Assembly: GCA_020073395.1 (NCBI GenBank)
Contig: JAIQFF010000028.1
Coordinates: 1-64,000 of the forward strand
Source: Terriglobia bacterium
GTDB taxonomy: Bacteria; Acidobacteriota; Terriglobia; Terriglobales; Acidobacteriaceae
Length of the DNA stretch: 64,000 nucleotides
Reading direction: 5' to 3'
The position numbers and the translations under genes are program-made. Below the pieces are notes generated by a model, which saw only the letters and a program-made list of their open reading frames with translations, was not told the origin of the DNA and searched no databases. Position 1 is the first letter of the stretch, and every line of letters begins with the position of its first letter. Shown piece by piece: positions 9,211 to 16,914 of the stretch.

Positions 9211-9921
9211 ATGACCTCAGAAGCGAAGCGGAAAATCCAGTTGGTGCTGGTGGTTGCGATCGTCGCAGCAGGCCTTCGTGCCGGCTATGTTGTGTATAAG
9301 CGGCACGCCAACACGGTCAAAGAAGCCAAGCAGCAGGCGCCGCCCCTGAATCCTGACTATTACGTCATTCCCAAGAAGCTCTATCCCTATGACTTGAAGT
9401 CGGCCAAACAGCTGACCCTGCAGCCGGTTTGGGTCCGCGAAGGCTACCGCTTCACGTACTACCCTTACGACCAGGCGCGCCACCGCACTGATTTTGCGCA
9501 TGAGGCTGGTCTGCTGCTACCCATTCAAGAGTTGGAGATCAAAGATGTGGTCACCGATATCTCTCCTCACTCCGCGCATCTGCGCCAGGTGATGGCGATG
9601 TTCGAAATGGACGGTAAGAGTTACGCCCTCCCTATCGGTTCGCAGACCGGTGACAGTTACCAGATCTACTCCGACGAAATGTTCTTCATCCAGGACCCGC
9701 GCGAGTTGTACAAGCATTGGCCGGCCGATGTCTGGGCATCCATCGAGCAACACCAGATCAAGCCCGGGATGAATGAATTTCAGGCGTACTTTGCTATCGG
9801 GATGGGAATCCCCGAGCGGTCCAACGATCCGGCAGTGAAAACCGTGCACTATCCCAACGGAGGCAAGCCGGTGACCATTACATTCCGGGATGGCAAGGCA
9901 GCCGAGATCACAGGCGGGTAG
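9211..9921 (+). CDS. Hypothetical membrane-anchored protein (236 aa)
   Basis: An N-terminal signal anchor (IQLVLVVAIVAAGLRAGYVVY, residues about 9-29) is followed by a soluble domain rich in Tyr, Asp and Pro. Recognisable blocks are PPLNPDYYVIPKKLYPYDLK and the C-terminal PNGGKPVTITFRDGKA. The domain is probably extracytoplasmic. I do not recognise a family beyond conserved hypothetical proteins. Downstream lies a purine/pyrimidine inverted repeat and a convergent gene. Confidence 0.7.
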   Translation: MTSEAKRKIQLVLVVAIVAAGLRAGYVVYKRHANTVKEAKQQAPPLNPDYYVIPKKLYPYDLKSAKQLTLQPVWVREGYRFTYYPYDQARHRTDFAHEAGLLLPIQELEIKDVVTDISPHSAHLRQVMAMFEMDGKSYALPIGSQTGDSYQIYSDEMFFIQDPRELYKHWPADVWASIEQHQIKPGMNEFQAYFAIGMGIPERSNDPAVKTVHYPNGGKPVTITFRDGKAAEITGG

Positions 9922-9933
9922 GAGGAATTTCAG

Positions 9934-10015
9934 ATTGCAGATCTGAGATTGCAGATTTCGGAATCGCAGATTTCCCCAGGTTCCAAAATCTGCAACCTAA
10001 AATCTAAAGTCTGAA
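9934..10015. repeat. Inverted repeat of CAGATTT units
   Basis: Left part is gcagatctgagattgcagat and right part contains aaaatctgcaacctaaaatc, giving an imperfect long hairpin between two convergent genes. Similar arms with other base motifs occur at 28952, 32475, 48354 and 50264. Confidence 0.5.
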
Positions 10016-10021
10016 GTCCCG

Positions 10022-10441
10022 TCACTTCACCACGGGCGATTTCTCAGTCGCCGGGCCTTGCTCATCCGCGTGAATCTCCCCGTCTTCGTCGGCGTAGAAG
10101 GAGCGGTGCTCGGCATCGAGCTGCTTGGGCGTGAGGGTCAAATCGAATCCATCTTTGTTGGGCCGGAAGCCGACGGAGTAGTCGCCGCGGTCCGAGTTCA
10201 CCATGCGCTTGGTAAACGAGCCGGTGTGCACCAGGTCCGTGAGCGACGTGGCGAACTTGTCGTTCTTCTTCTTGTAGAGCTTCTGGGCCCGCAGCACGGT
10301 ACGCATATAGCCCAGGGCCGCGGCTTCCGAGTCCGAGCGCGCGGGATCGCCCTTGAACTTGGGCTGGTATGTCGTCTGTGCCGTAGCGGCCAGGCAGCTC
10401 ATCAGGACCATCGCCGCAACCCACCGAATATGTTGTTTCAC
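10022..10441 (-). CDS. Secreted pilin-like globular protein
   Basis: A 139-residue protein with a Sec-type signal peptide (VAAMVLMSCLAATAQ). The mature part resembles the globular domain of acidobacterial type IV pilin-like proteins: helix EAAALGYMRTVLRAQKLYK, then FATSLTDL, then GDYSVGFRPNKDGFDLTL and AEHRSFYADEDGEIHAD, which parallels the usual pattern ending in FFxDxxGxIR. No type III prepilin leader is visible. GTG 10441 is preferred over ATG 10462 because GAGG lies seven bases before it. Its role is unknown; a periplasmic or surface protein that kept the pilin head is one reading. Confidence 0.6.
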   Translation of the reverse strand: MKQHIRWVAAMVLMSCLAATAQTTYQPKFKGDPARSDSEAAALGYMRTVLRAQKLYKKKNDKFATSLTDLVHTGSFTKRMVNSDRGDYSVGFRPNKDGFDLTLTPKQLDAEHRSFYADEDGEIHADEQGPATEKSPVVK

Positions 10442-10578
10442 CAGTCCGCCTCGCGATTTCATGGGTGGTTACCCATCATATTTTAGATGCTAAACACGTT
10501 ACCGGCGTAATCGCTGTCGGGCAGTCGAATGTTCTCATCGCCGGCAAATGCAGCTATGCTAGTCCAGCTTTTAGAATA

Positions 10579-10611
10579 AAACAGGAAACCCTATCAAACA
10601 GGAAACCCTAT
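10579..10611. repeat. Perfect 16-bp tandem duplication of a ribosome-binding region
   Basis: aaacaggaaaccctat occurs at 10579-10594 and again at 10596-10611, period 17. Each copy holds an AGGA motif spaced for an ATG, but only the second copy is followed by G to make the start codon; the first is followed by C. Confidence 0.8.
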
Positions 10612-11284
10612 GAAGGCTGCAACCGCCATGAAGGCTTCACCAGCAAAAAAACCGGCCATCCGCCTTGCTGTGGTGGAGAGCGATCCACTGCGTTTCGTGG
10701 GATTTCGCGCCCTGTTTGACTCGGAGACGGACTTCGAACTCATCGCGGCTTCTCTACCCGACATCGGGAGCCTGCCGAACATTGATCTGGTGCTTCTGGG
10801 AAACCGCAACGGTCAGAACCTGTTCGATCTCATGGCCAGCCTCAAAGCCAGCCGTCCTGACCTGCGTATCATTGTGACAGGTTCTGGCATGGACGAGGAA
10901 ACCATTCTCAAGGCCATTGCTTCTGGCGCCAAGGGTTACGTCGACGAAGCGGCATCGCCCGCTGAGTTCGTGCAGGCCATCCGCATCGTGAACCAGGGAT
11001 CAGTATGGGCGCCCCGTCGCGTACTTTCCCTGTTCATCGAGCGCGTGAGTTCCGCCCCAGGCCGCGTCTTTCCCGCGGGTCGGGTGACCTTTACCGACCG
11101 GGAGAAGGAAGTGCTGGAGATGCTGGTGGCGGGCCGTTCCAACAAGGAAATCGGCTCTGCCCTCGGCATTGAGGAACGCACCGTCAAGGCCCACGTGGCC
11201 AAGCTCATGCGGAAGGTTGGAGTGCAGAACCGGATCGCGCTTTCGGTGCACGCCATCACCCACTCGCTGGTCACCGCGAAGTAA
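10610..11284 (+). CDS. LuxR/NarL-type regulator with degenerate receiver domain
   Basis: A 224-residue two-domain protein. Residues 17-135 form a CheY-like receiver: the acidic pair is Glu23/Asp25 (VVESDP), Thr90 and Lys108 (GAKGYVDE) are in place, but the phosphoacceptor aspartate normally after two hydrophobics is Gly64 (DLVLLG). It therefore probably cannot be phosphorylated the normal way. Residues 160-215 are a GerE/LuxR helix-turn-helix (FTDREKEVLEMLVAGRSNKE, IEERTVKAHVAKLMRKVGV). It is expected to bind DNA as a dimer. No histidine kinase is adjacent. The start codon follows a duplicated AGGA-containing leader. Confidence 0.88.
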   Translation: MKAATAMKASPAKKPAIRLAVVESDPLRFVGFRALFDSETDFELIAASLPDIGSLPNIDLVLLGNRNGQNLFDLMASLKASRPDLRIIVTGSGMDEETILKAIASGAKGYVDEAASPAEFVQAIRIVNQGSVWAPRRVLSLFIERVSSAPGRVFPAGRVTFTDREKEVLEMLVAGRSNKEIGSALGIEERTVKAHVAKLMRKVGVQNRIALSVHAITHSLVTAK

Positions 11285-11652
11285 GGTAATCTTAAAATTT
11301 ACGAATGGTCGAATTGCCGGATTTAGAAATCAAATTCGGCAATTCTGCAATTCTTCAATCACCCACTTAAAATCCCGCCCTTTCTTGCGGTCGAGGGCGA
11401 GGTTACTTTAGGACAGTGACCAGGGTAATCTTGCCGCTTTACCCGGCTCCACGCATACTCGCTTCACCTACCACAGAACCTGGGAGACGGGGTTGGGAGC
11501 GGAGATTTAGGGTCACCGCTACTGGCCCCGATTTTTTTGGCCGCCCATTCCTCGCAACCCGTTCCGGCACCCCACTTTCCTGCGCGAAATCCGCTAAAAT
11601 CAATGTACTGAGTTGCGAATAAACTCTATCAAGTCCAGAAAGTCAGGAAGAA
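11285..11652. other. Gene-free interval of 368 bp
   Basis: It holds one hairpin: gaattgccggattt at 11311-11324 pairs with aaattcggcaattc at 11332-11345 with one mismatch and no T-run after it. A taaaat box is at 11594-11599, which could be a -10 element for the SYLF gene. A 68-codon open frame at 11416-11622 has no protein-like character and is not called. Confidence 0.5.
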
Positions 11653-12345
11653 ATGAAAAAACTGCTGCTTCTGTGTGTAGTTGCGTGTCTTGCTGTCCCC
11701 ACGTTTGCCAAGGATGATGAAGACCAGAACAAGGCCGAAGACCGCATCAAGGCCGCCAGCACGGTGCTGGATGAGATCGAATCCGCTCCTGACCAAGGCA
11801 TTCCGGAGGAAGTCCTGGGATCGGCCGAATGCGTGGCCGTCGTGCCTACCATGATTAAGGGCGGTTTCATCGTGGGTGCCCGCTTCGGGCGCGGCGTTGC
11901 CAGCTGCCGCACGCCCAAAGGTTGGAGCGCACCGGCCTTCTTCACCATCAAAGGCGGAAGCTTCGGCCTGCAGATCGGCGCCCAGGCGGTCGATCTGGTC
12001 ATGCTCATCATGAACGACAACGGCATGAAGAACCTGCTGAGCAGCCAGTTCAAACTGGGGGCGGATGCCAGCGTAGCGGCCGGGCCAGTAGGCCGACATG
12101 CCGCCGCTGACACCGACTGGAAGCTGAAGGCGCAGGTGCTGAGCTATTCCCGGGCCCGTGGATTGTTCGCCGGCCTGGAACTCAGCGGCGCAGCCATCGA
12201 CCAGGACAAGGACGCGACCCGCCAATTCTACGGCCGCATGGTGCCCTTCAAGACCTCGCTGACGGGCACGATTGACGCTCCTGCAAATGCCTACCCGTTT
12301 CTGAATACACTGGCCAAGTGGGCCAAGACGGCAGCCACCAAGTAA
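11653..12345 (+). CDS. SYLF (Ysc84/DUF500) lipid-binding domain protein, exported
   Basis: A 230-residue protein with a signal peptide (MKKLLLLCVVACLAVPTFA). The SYLF domain covers most of the mature part: LGSAECVAVVPTMIKGGFIV, GARFGRGVASCR, TIKGGSFGLQIGAQAVDLVM, then QVLSYSRARGLFAGLELSGA. Family members bind lipids or phosphoinositides in eukaryotes; bacterial ones are periplasmic and poorly understood. AGGAAG lies seven bases before the ATG. It is followed by a family A repeat and then the lipid A acyltransferase-like gene. Confidence 0.87.
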   Translation: MKKLLLLCVVACLAVPTFAKDDEDQNKAEDRIKAASTVLDEIESAPDQGIPEEVLGSAECVAVVPTMIKGGFIVGARFGRGVASCRTPKGWSAPAFFTIKGGSFGLQIGAQAVDLVMLIMNDNGMKNLLSSQFKLGADASVAAGPVGRHAAADTDWKLKAQVLSYSRARGLFAGLELSGAAIDQDKDATRQFYGRMVPFKTSLTGTIDAPANAYPFLNTLAKWAKTAATK

Positions 12346-12390
12346 GCAGGTTTGAATGTAGGCGCAAAGGCAAAGGTAGCGTTGGCCGAT

Positions 12391-12532
12391 GGGAGTGTGG
12401 GTCGGACACTCCTGTCCGACGCCTTTGACGTTGATTTTACTCTGATAGCCGCAAACCCTGGGCGACTGACAAGGAAGCTCCGGGAAGATCAACTTCAAAA
12501 GCGTCGGACAGGAGTGTCCGACCCACACTCCC
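12391..12532. repeat. Family A long inverted repeat, copy 2 (perfect 32-bp arms)
   Basis: Arms at 12391-12422 and 12501-12532 are exact reverse complements over 32 bases. The 78-base interior differs completely from that of copies 1, 3 and 4. It lies between two genes of the same orientation. Confidence 0.85.
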
Positions 12533-12628
12533 TGGGCGGCGAGACGCCGGCTCGCTCGAGCCTACATCACGGGGCGTCTCGGTTTGACAACCATCTTCCC
12601 CCTTGCTACCGTCACCAGTTTCCTCTAA

Positions 12629-13528
12629 ATGCGTCAGCGATTCGAGTACGCGCTTGCGTGGCCGTTCATCAAGACTCTTAGCCTGTTACCTCGTCCGCTC
12701 TCGCGGGCGGCTGCGATATCTCTCTCCTGGATGGTTTACCTGCTGCATGCGCGTCTGCGCCGGGTCGGCATGCGCAATCTGGCCATGGCGATGCCGGAGA
12801 AGAGCCGGGCTGAGCATGCCCGCATCTTGCGTGGAGAATTCACCTCGCTAGGCCGCCAGCTGGCGGAGGTCTGCCAGTTTCCCCGATATACCAGGGAAAA
12901 CGTGGGCCGGGTGGTAGTCTATGACGGTTTTGAGAACTACGAACGGGCCGCCGCTCGCGGCAAGGGGGTATTGTTTCTTACCGCTCACTTCGGCGGCTGG
13001 GAACTTTCCGCCTTCGTTCATTCCCTGCATGGCCACTGGATGCATGTTGTAGTGCGCAACCTGGACAATGTCTATCTCGACCGTCTGATCCAGCGTTATC
13101 GCTCGATGCACGGCAATACTACGGTGAGCAAAGACAATTTCGTGCGCGGACTCCTGGAGGCGATGAAGGCGGGTGAGGTGGTTGGCCTTCTGATGGACAC
13201 CAATATGACTCCGCCGCAAGGAGTGTTCGTGAATTTCTTTGGCATTCCAGCCTGCACGGCCAGCGGCTTAGCTAGAATCGCGCTGCGCACCGACGCCGCC
13301 GTGGTCCCGGGCTTCACCATCTGGGACCCCACGCTGCGCAAATACCGGTTGCGATTTGATCCGCCCGTCAATCTGGTGCGCACCGGCAACGACGAAGAAG
13401 ATATCGTCACCAACACCCAAATATTCACCAAAATCACCGAAGACTATGTTCGCCGCTATCCCGACCAGTGGTTGTGGGTACACCGGCGCTGGAAGACGCG
13501 GCCGCCGGGGGAGCCAGGGTTGTACTGA
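12629..13528 (+). CDS. LpxL/HtrB-family lipid A acyltransferase-like protein
   Basis: A 299-residue lysophospholipid acyltransferase-fold protein. The catalytic H(X)4E motif is His120-Glu125 in TAHFGGWE, preceded by GKGVLFL; later blocks are VGLLMDTNMTPPQGVFVNFF and a C-terminal PDQWLWVHRRWKTRP, both typical of LpxL/LpxM. A short hydrophobic N-terminus (residues 10-45) would anchor it to the inner membrane. LpxL enzymes add secondary acyl chains to Kdo2-lipid A. The gene is close to lpxD and a core-type glycosyltransferase, which supports an LPS role. No clear ribosome-binding site is visible. Confidence 0.87.
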   Translation: MRQRFEYALAWPFIKTLSLLPRPLSRAAAISLSWMVYLLHARLRRVGMRNLAMAMPEKSRAEHARILRGEFTSLGRQLAEVCQFPRYTRENVGRVVVYDGFENYERAAARGKGVLFLTAHFGGWELSAFVHSLHGHWMHVVVRNLDNVYLDRLIQRYRSMHGNTTVSKDNFVRGLLEAMKAGEVVGLLMDTNMTPPQGVFVNFFGIPACTASGLARIALRTDAAVVPGFTIWDPTLRKYRLRFDPPVNLVRTGNDEEDIVTNTQIFTKITEDYVRRYPDQWLWVHRRWKTRPPGEPGLY

Positions 13529-13530
13529 GA

Positions 13531-13646
13531 AGAAGCTTCTAGCTCCTAACTCCCAGCTGCTAACTTCTTGCGAGATGTCAAGTTCTGAAGGTTCCAGCTG
13601 GAAGGCAGTAGCCGGTAGCTAGAAGCCGGCAGCTAGAAGCTGTTTT
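13531..13646. repeat. AGCTAGAAGC inverted repeat with T-run
   Basis: Left arm agcttctagctcctaact and right arms tagctagaagccggcagct and agctagaagctg form a long imperfect hairpin, followed by tttttt on the plus strand. It may terminate transcription of the acyltransferase gene. A related motif is at 56870-56904. Confidence 0.5.
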
Positions 13647-13790
13647 TTAAAACCAATCGCTGCGGTAGGCGATCCACCAACTGGCGTACGCGATAGGGAT
13701 GGTTGCCACCAGCGCCCACCACAGGGGCAGGATGAAATCCGCGGCCAGCCCCAACACCGTGAAGGCGGCCCAGAAGATTTTCTTCTCCAT
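13647..13790 (-). CDS. 47-residue tryptophan-rich membrane microprotein
   Basis: Translating the minus strand gives a protein starting MEKKIFWAAFTVLGLAADF and ending WWIAYRSDWF. Two hydrophobic stretches (residues 6-24 and 26-41) flank LPLWW, so one hairpin or two short membrane helices are likely. Seven of the residues are tryptophan or tyrosine near the interface positions. It is divergent from lpxD with 60 bases between starts. I do not recognise the family. Its compact composition and defined ends argue that it is a real gene. Confidence 0.6.
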   Translation of the reverse strand: MEKKIFWAAFTVLGLAADFILPLWWALVATIPIAYASWWIAYRSDWF

Positions 13791-13850
13791 GTCAACATTC
13801 TAGACCCGGGCCAGCTTTTCTTTCGCCGGCCAAACGTATACAAAGGTGCA

Positions 13851-14858
13851 ATGAAGCGGTCACTCCTTTCGGTTGCCCAATCCCTGCAGGCGCAGGTGGT
13901 GGGAGATGGCGCGGTCGAAGTCAGTGGAATCGCCAGCATTTCGCAGGCAACCTCGGTGGACCTGGTATTTGTTGAAGATGAAAAAAGCTTGCCGGCGGCA
14001 CTGGGATCGCGAGCCGCCGCGGTCATCGCGGGTGAATTCGCCCGGGCTGAGGGTTCGAAGAAAAAGGGTGAAGGCAAGCCGCTGCTGATATGCAAGCATC
14101 CCAGGCTGGCGTTTGCGCGATCGGCAGAACTTCTTTGCCCCGCGCCGGATCGCCAGCCCGGGACCCATGCCAGCGCGGTGGCGCATGCTTCGGCCCGGCT
14201 TGGCAAGAATGTGATCGTGGCAGAGCGAGCCGTCATCGGCGAGAAGGCCGAGGTCGGCGATCAGACCTGGATTGGTGCTGGTGCGGTGATCGGTGCAGAG
14301 GTTCATATCGGCCGCGATTGCGAGATATATCCCAATGTAACCATCTACCCCGGAGCGCGGCTCGGCGATCGCGTGATCGTTCACGCAGGAGCGGTCCTGG
14401 GCGCTGACGGCTTCGGCTATGTCCGTGATCCCGGCAGCGGACACTATGAGAAGTTTCCCCAGGTAGGACGGCTCGAAATCGGAGACGACGTGGAGATCGG
14501 GGCCAACTCGACCATCGATCGGGGAGCGTTGGAAGTCACTCGCATAGGGCGCGGCGCCAAGATCGATAATCTGGTGCACATCGGGCACAACTGCCAGATC
14601 GGGGAAGACGTGGTGATTGCCGCTCAGACGGGGCTTTCCGGCAGCATCGTAATCGAGAAGAATGTCGTCCTCGGCGGCCAGGTGGGCATCGGAGAGCACG
14701 CCCGCCTTGAAGAAGGCGTGCTGCTGGGTGGACAAGGCGGCGTTCTCCCCAACAAAATACTGCGCGGCAAAGGCGTGGCGTTCTGGGGAACTCCAGCGCG
14801 CCCGGTGCGTGAGTACTTAAAGCAGCTGGCGGCGTTGGCGCGGCTGGCTAGGAAATAG
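13851..14858 (+). CDS. lpxD: UDP-3-O-acylglucosamine N-acyltransferase LpxD
   Basis: A 335-residue protein of normal LpxD length. It transfers a 3-hydroxyacyl chain from acyl carrier protein to the 2-amino group of UDP-3-O-acylglucosamine, the third step of lipid A synthesis, in the cytoplasm. The N-terminal uridine-binding domain covers residues 1-100; the rest is a left-handed beta helix of hexapeptide repeats (VIGEKAEVGDQTWIGAGAVI). The catalytic His is 246 in LVHIGHNCQIG, matching His239 of E. coli. The C-terminal helix (VREYLKQLAALARL) is present. No lpxA, lpxB or fabZ gene is adjacent. Confidence 0.95.
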   Translation: MKRSLLSVAQSLQAQVVGDGAVEVSGIASISQATSVDLVFVEDEKSLPAALGSRAAAVIAGEFARAEGSKKKGEGKPLLICKHPRLAFARSAELLCPAPDRQPGTHASAVAHASARLGKNVIVAERAVIGEKAEVGDQTWIGAGAVIGAEVHIGRDCEIYPNVTIYPGARLGDRVIVHAGAVLGADGFGYVRDPGSGHYEKFPQVGRLEIGDDVEIGANSTIDRGALEVTRIGRGAKIDNLVHIGHNCQIGEDVVIAAQTGLSGSIVIEKNVVLGGQVGIGEHARLEEGVLLGGQGGVLPNKILRGKGVAFWGTPARPVREYLKQLAALARLARK

Positions 14859-14955
14859 TCCTTGGTCGTTGGCCGTTGGCAGACCAATTCCCAGGGATCA
14901 CTGGCACAATGGCCAACGACCAAAGACCAATCACCAAGGGCCAACGACCACGGAC
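14859..14955. repeat. Inverted repeat of TTGGTCGTTGGC / GCCAACGACCA arms
   Basis: Left arm ccttggtcgttggccgttgg at 14860-14879 pairs with two tandem copies of ggccaacgacca on the right. It fills the gap between lpxD and the P-loop NTPase gene. The same motif reappears at 52555-52590. Confidence 0.55.
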
Positions 14956-14963
14956 AAATTCCC

Positions 14964-15596
14964 ATGGCTCTCATCGTCATCGGCGGGCACTCGCGCAATG
15001 TGGGTAAGACCAGCGTGGTCGCAGGCCTGATCTCTGCCTTGCCCGAGTACAACTGGACGGCGCTAAAACTTGCCCAATATGGACATGGCGTTTGTTCGAT
15101 GGACGGGAAGCCATGTCACTGCGCGACTGACGATCATAGCTGGGCGATTTCGGAAGAGACTGATCGCTCCGGCGATTCCGATAGCTCTCGCTTTCTGGCT
15201 GCGGGCGCGGCCCGGGCATGGTGGGTCCGTACCGAGCAGGGACGACTGGCTGAGGCCATGCCCACGATCCGACGCAAACTACAGGAGTCCGAGAATGCGA
15301 TCTTGGAATCGAACAGTATTCTCAAGTTTCTGCGTCCGGACCTCTATCTGACCGTGCTCGATCCCGCGACAGCGGACTTCAAGAATTCTGCTCAGGAGTT
15401 TCTCGATCGGGCGGATGCGGTCATCCTGCACGAAAGGCCAAGCGAGGTCCCGGCATGGCGGGGGACTTCCCTGAAGCCCGTGTCGGGCCGGCCCATATTT
15501 CGGATTTGTCCGCCACAATATGTCACCTCTCAGATCATCGAATTTGTAAGGCTGAAACTAACCACGGAGGACACTGAGGACACGGAGAAAACCTGA
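14964..15596 (+). CDS. P-loop NTPase of unknown function with a Cys triad
   Basis: A 210-residue protein beginning MALIVIGGHSRNVGKTSVVA, where GGHSRNVGKTS (residues 7-17) is a Walker A loop resembling MobB and CobQ/DTBS-like GTPases. A conserved-looking Cys cluster follows at Cys44, Cys51 and Cys53 (GHGVCSMDGKPCHC), then TDDHSWAISEE and DSSRFLAAGAARAWWVR. LESNSILKFLRPDLYLTVLD resembles the Walker B/G4 part of these NTPases. The open frame extends upstream through a repeat, so ATG 14964 is used. The last 11 residues (TTEDTEDTEKT) come from the repeat at 15560-15625. Function is unknown. Confidence 0.75.
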   Translation: MALIVIGGHSRNVGKTSVVAGLISALPEYNWTALKLAQYGHGVCSMDGKPCHCATDDHSWAISEETDRSGDSDSSRFLAAGAARAWWVRTEQGRLAEAMPTIRRKLQESENAILESNSILKFLRPDLYLTVLDPATADFKNSAQEFLDRADAVILHERPSEVPAWRGTSLKPVSGRPIFRICPPQYVTSQIIEFVRLKLTTEDTEDTEKT

Positions 15597-15625
15597 ACGA
15601 TTTATCTCTGTGTCCTCAGTGGTTA
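15560..15625. repeat. ACCACGGAGGACAC-type inverted repeat overlapping a gene end
   Basis: Left arm 15560-15588 (aaccacggaggacactgagg...) pairs with 15605-15625 (tctctgtgtcctcagtggtt). The left arm and loop encode the C-terminus and stop of the P-loop NTPase gene. Confidence 0.75.
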
Positions 15626-15635
15626 TCTTGCGACT

Positions 15636-15986
15636 ATGCCAGCTCCCATCAAGCCGACGGTTTTCCTGGAAGTCCTGAATCAGATTGACATTCGGGTCGG
15701 GACGATCCTCTCTGTGGACGACGTGCCAAACTCCGACAAACTGGTTCAGTTGCGCGTGAGCTTCGGCGATCACGAGCGCACCATCGTTGCCGGAATGAAG
15801 ACGGAACGCACCAACCCGCAAGAGATTGTCGGCAAGCAGGCGCTCTTCGTAGTGAATCTGGAGCCGCGCAAGATGCGAGGTGTGGTATCCGAAGGGATGC
15901 TGTTCGACATCGGTTACGCTGACGGCGTGCGACCCGTGCTGGCCACCCCCGAAAATCCGGTGCCGGACGGGACCAGGGCAGGTTAA
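15636..15986 (+). CDS. csaA: CsaA-like tRNA-binding protein
   Basis: A 116-residue protein made of one EMAP/Trbp111 tRNA-binding OB fold: IDIRVGTILSVDDVPNSDKL, GDHERTIVAGMK, and VNLEPRKMRGVVSEGMLF. Stand-alone versions are CsaA in Bacillus, which binds tRNA and was first linked to secretion, and Trbp111. Length and motif order fit CsaA. The TAA stop overlaps the TAA stop of the convergent glycosyltransferase gene in the palindrome TTAA. Confidence 0.9.
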   Translation: MPAPIKPTVFLEVLNQIDIRVGTILSVDDVPNSDKLVQLRVSFGDHERTIVAGMKTERTNPQEIVGKQALFVVNLEPRKMRGVVSEGMLFDIGYADGVRPVLATPENPVPDGTRAG

Positions 15987-16855
15987 GATTTGCGCGAGTG
16001 CGTCAGTTCCCACACCTTGGCGTATTTCCAGGAAACGTACACTGCGTGGCAGAGGTGCTGCAGCAGTCCTTCACGGCCATCGAGAAAGCCAAGGCGAAAG
16101 AAATAGTTGTAGAAAAATGTCGCCAGCGGACGGAATGCAATGTTGATGACGCTGAATTCGTTGCGTCCCTCGGCGACTGCCATTTCCGCCCCCAGCGAAG
16201 AGTAACGGTTCATGTGATCGATGTAGTCGGAGATCGTGGGATAGCAATAGTGCAGGAGAGCGCCTTGCTTGAGGGTAGCGGTTAGGCCACTGACTTGAAC
16301 CGTCTCGTGCACGGCACGCTCTTCAAAGCGACCGCAACCGCAGCGGAACAGACGGAGCTTGGGGTCCGGCCAGAAGCCTCCATGTCTCATCCAGCGGCCA
16401 AGAAATTCATTCTTGCGCCGGATCCAAACCCCGGCGACTGGCTGCTCGCCTTTTACGTCGATGCAATTTGCTAACTCGGTACGGGCATCCTGCATCATGA
16501 AGGGATGAGCATCGGTCTTTCGCTCTAGCGCCTCCACCCGTTCCAGGTTCTCCAGCGCGGTGGCAATGGCACTCTGCAGTTGCCCGTCCAACTCCTCATC
16601 CGCATCCAGGCTCAAGATCCAATCGCCCGTAGCTTTCTCGATCGCGGAATTTTTTTGCGCGGCGTAGCCCTTCCAGGCCTCCACGAAGACTCTTGCACCA
16701 TACGACTTCGCAATTTCCACGGTCCGGTCGGTGGAACCCGAATCCACCACAATGATCTCGCCTTGGCCGTCGCGTACCAGGGGCCGCACGCTCTCAAGCG
16801 TACGTGCCAGATTAGCTTCTTCGTTGTAAGTGATCAAAACCACGGAGAGCTTCAC
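15983..16855 (-). CDS. Family 2 glycosyltransferase, WaaE/KdtX-like
   Basis: A 290-residue GT-A fold enzyme. The nucleotide-binding start is KLSVVLITYNEEANLARTLE, the acidic metal motif is DAD at 84-86 (SLDADEE), and the acceptor region holds RRKNEFLGRWMRHGGFWPDP and ERAVHETV, which are typical of WaaE (LPS core beta-1,4-glucosyltransferase). The C-terminal hydrophobic patch (AFRPLATFFYNYFFRLGF) suggests membrane association. GTG 16855 is chosen because the N-terminal GT motif begins there; the open frame continues upstream through a family A repeat. Neighbouring LPS genes support an envelope role; the sugar is not known. Confidence 0.85.
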   Translation of the reverse strand: MKLSVVLITYNEEANLARTLESVRPLVRDGQGEIIVVDSGSTDRTVEIAKSYGARVFVEAWKGYAAQKNSAIEKATGDWILSLDADEELDGQLQSAIATALENLERVEALERKTDAHPFMMQDARTELANCIDVKGEQPVAGVWIRRKNEFLGRWMRHGGFWPDPKLRLFRCGCGRFEERAVHETVQVSGLTATLKQGALLHYCYPTISDYIDHMNRYSSLGAEMAVAEGRNEFSVINIAFRPLATFFYNYFFRLGFLDGREGLLQHLCHAVYVSWKYAKVWELTHSRKS

Positions 16856-16914
16856 GCGGAGAGGATAAACCGTAAGGCGGCAGCGGCGGAATGCCCGCTG
16901 GGGTACAAGACCCC

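Noticed and set aside
11416-11622. A 68-codon plus-strand frame in the gap before the SYLF gene
   Set aside because: No ribosome-binding site and no protein-like pattern.
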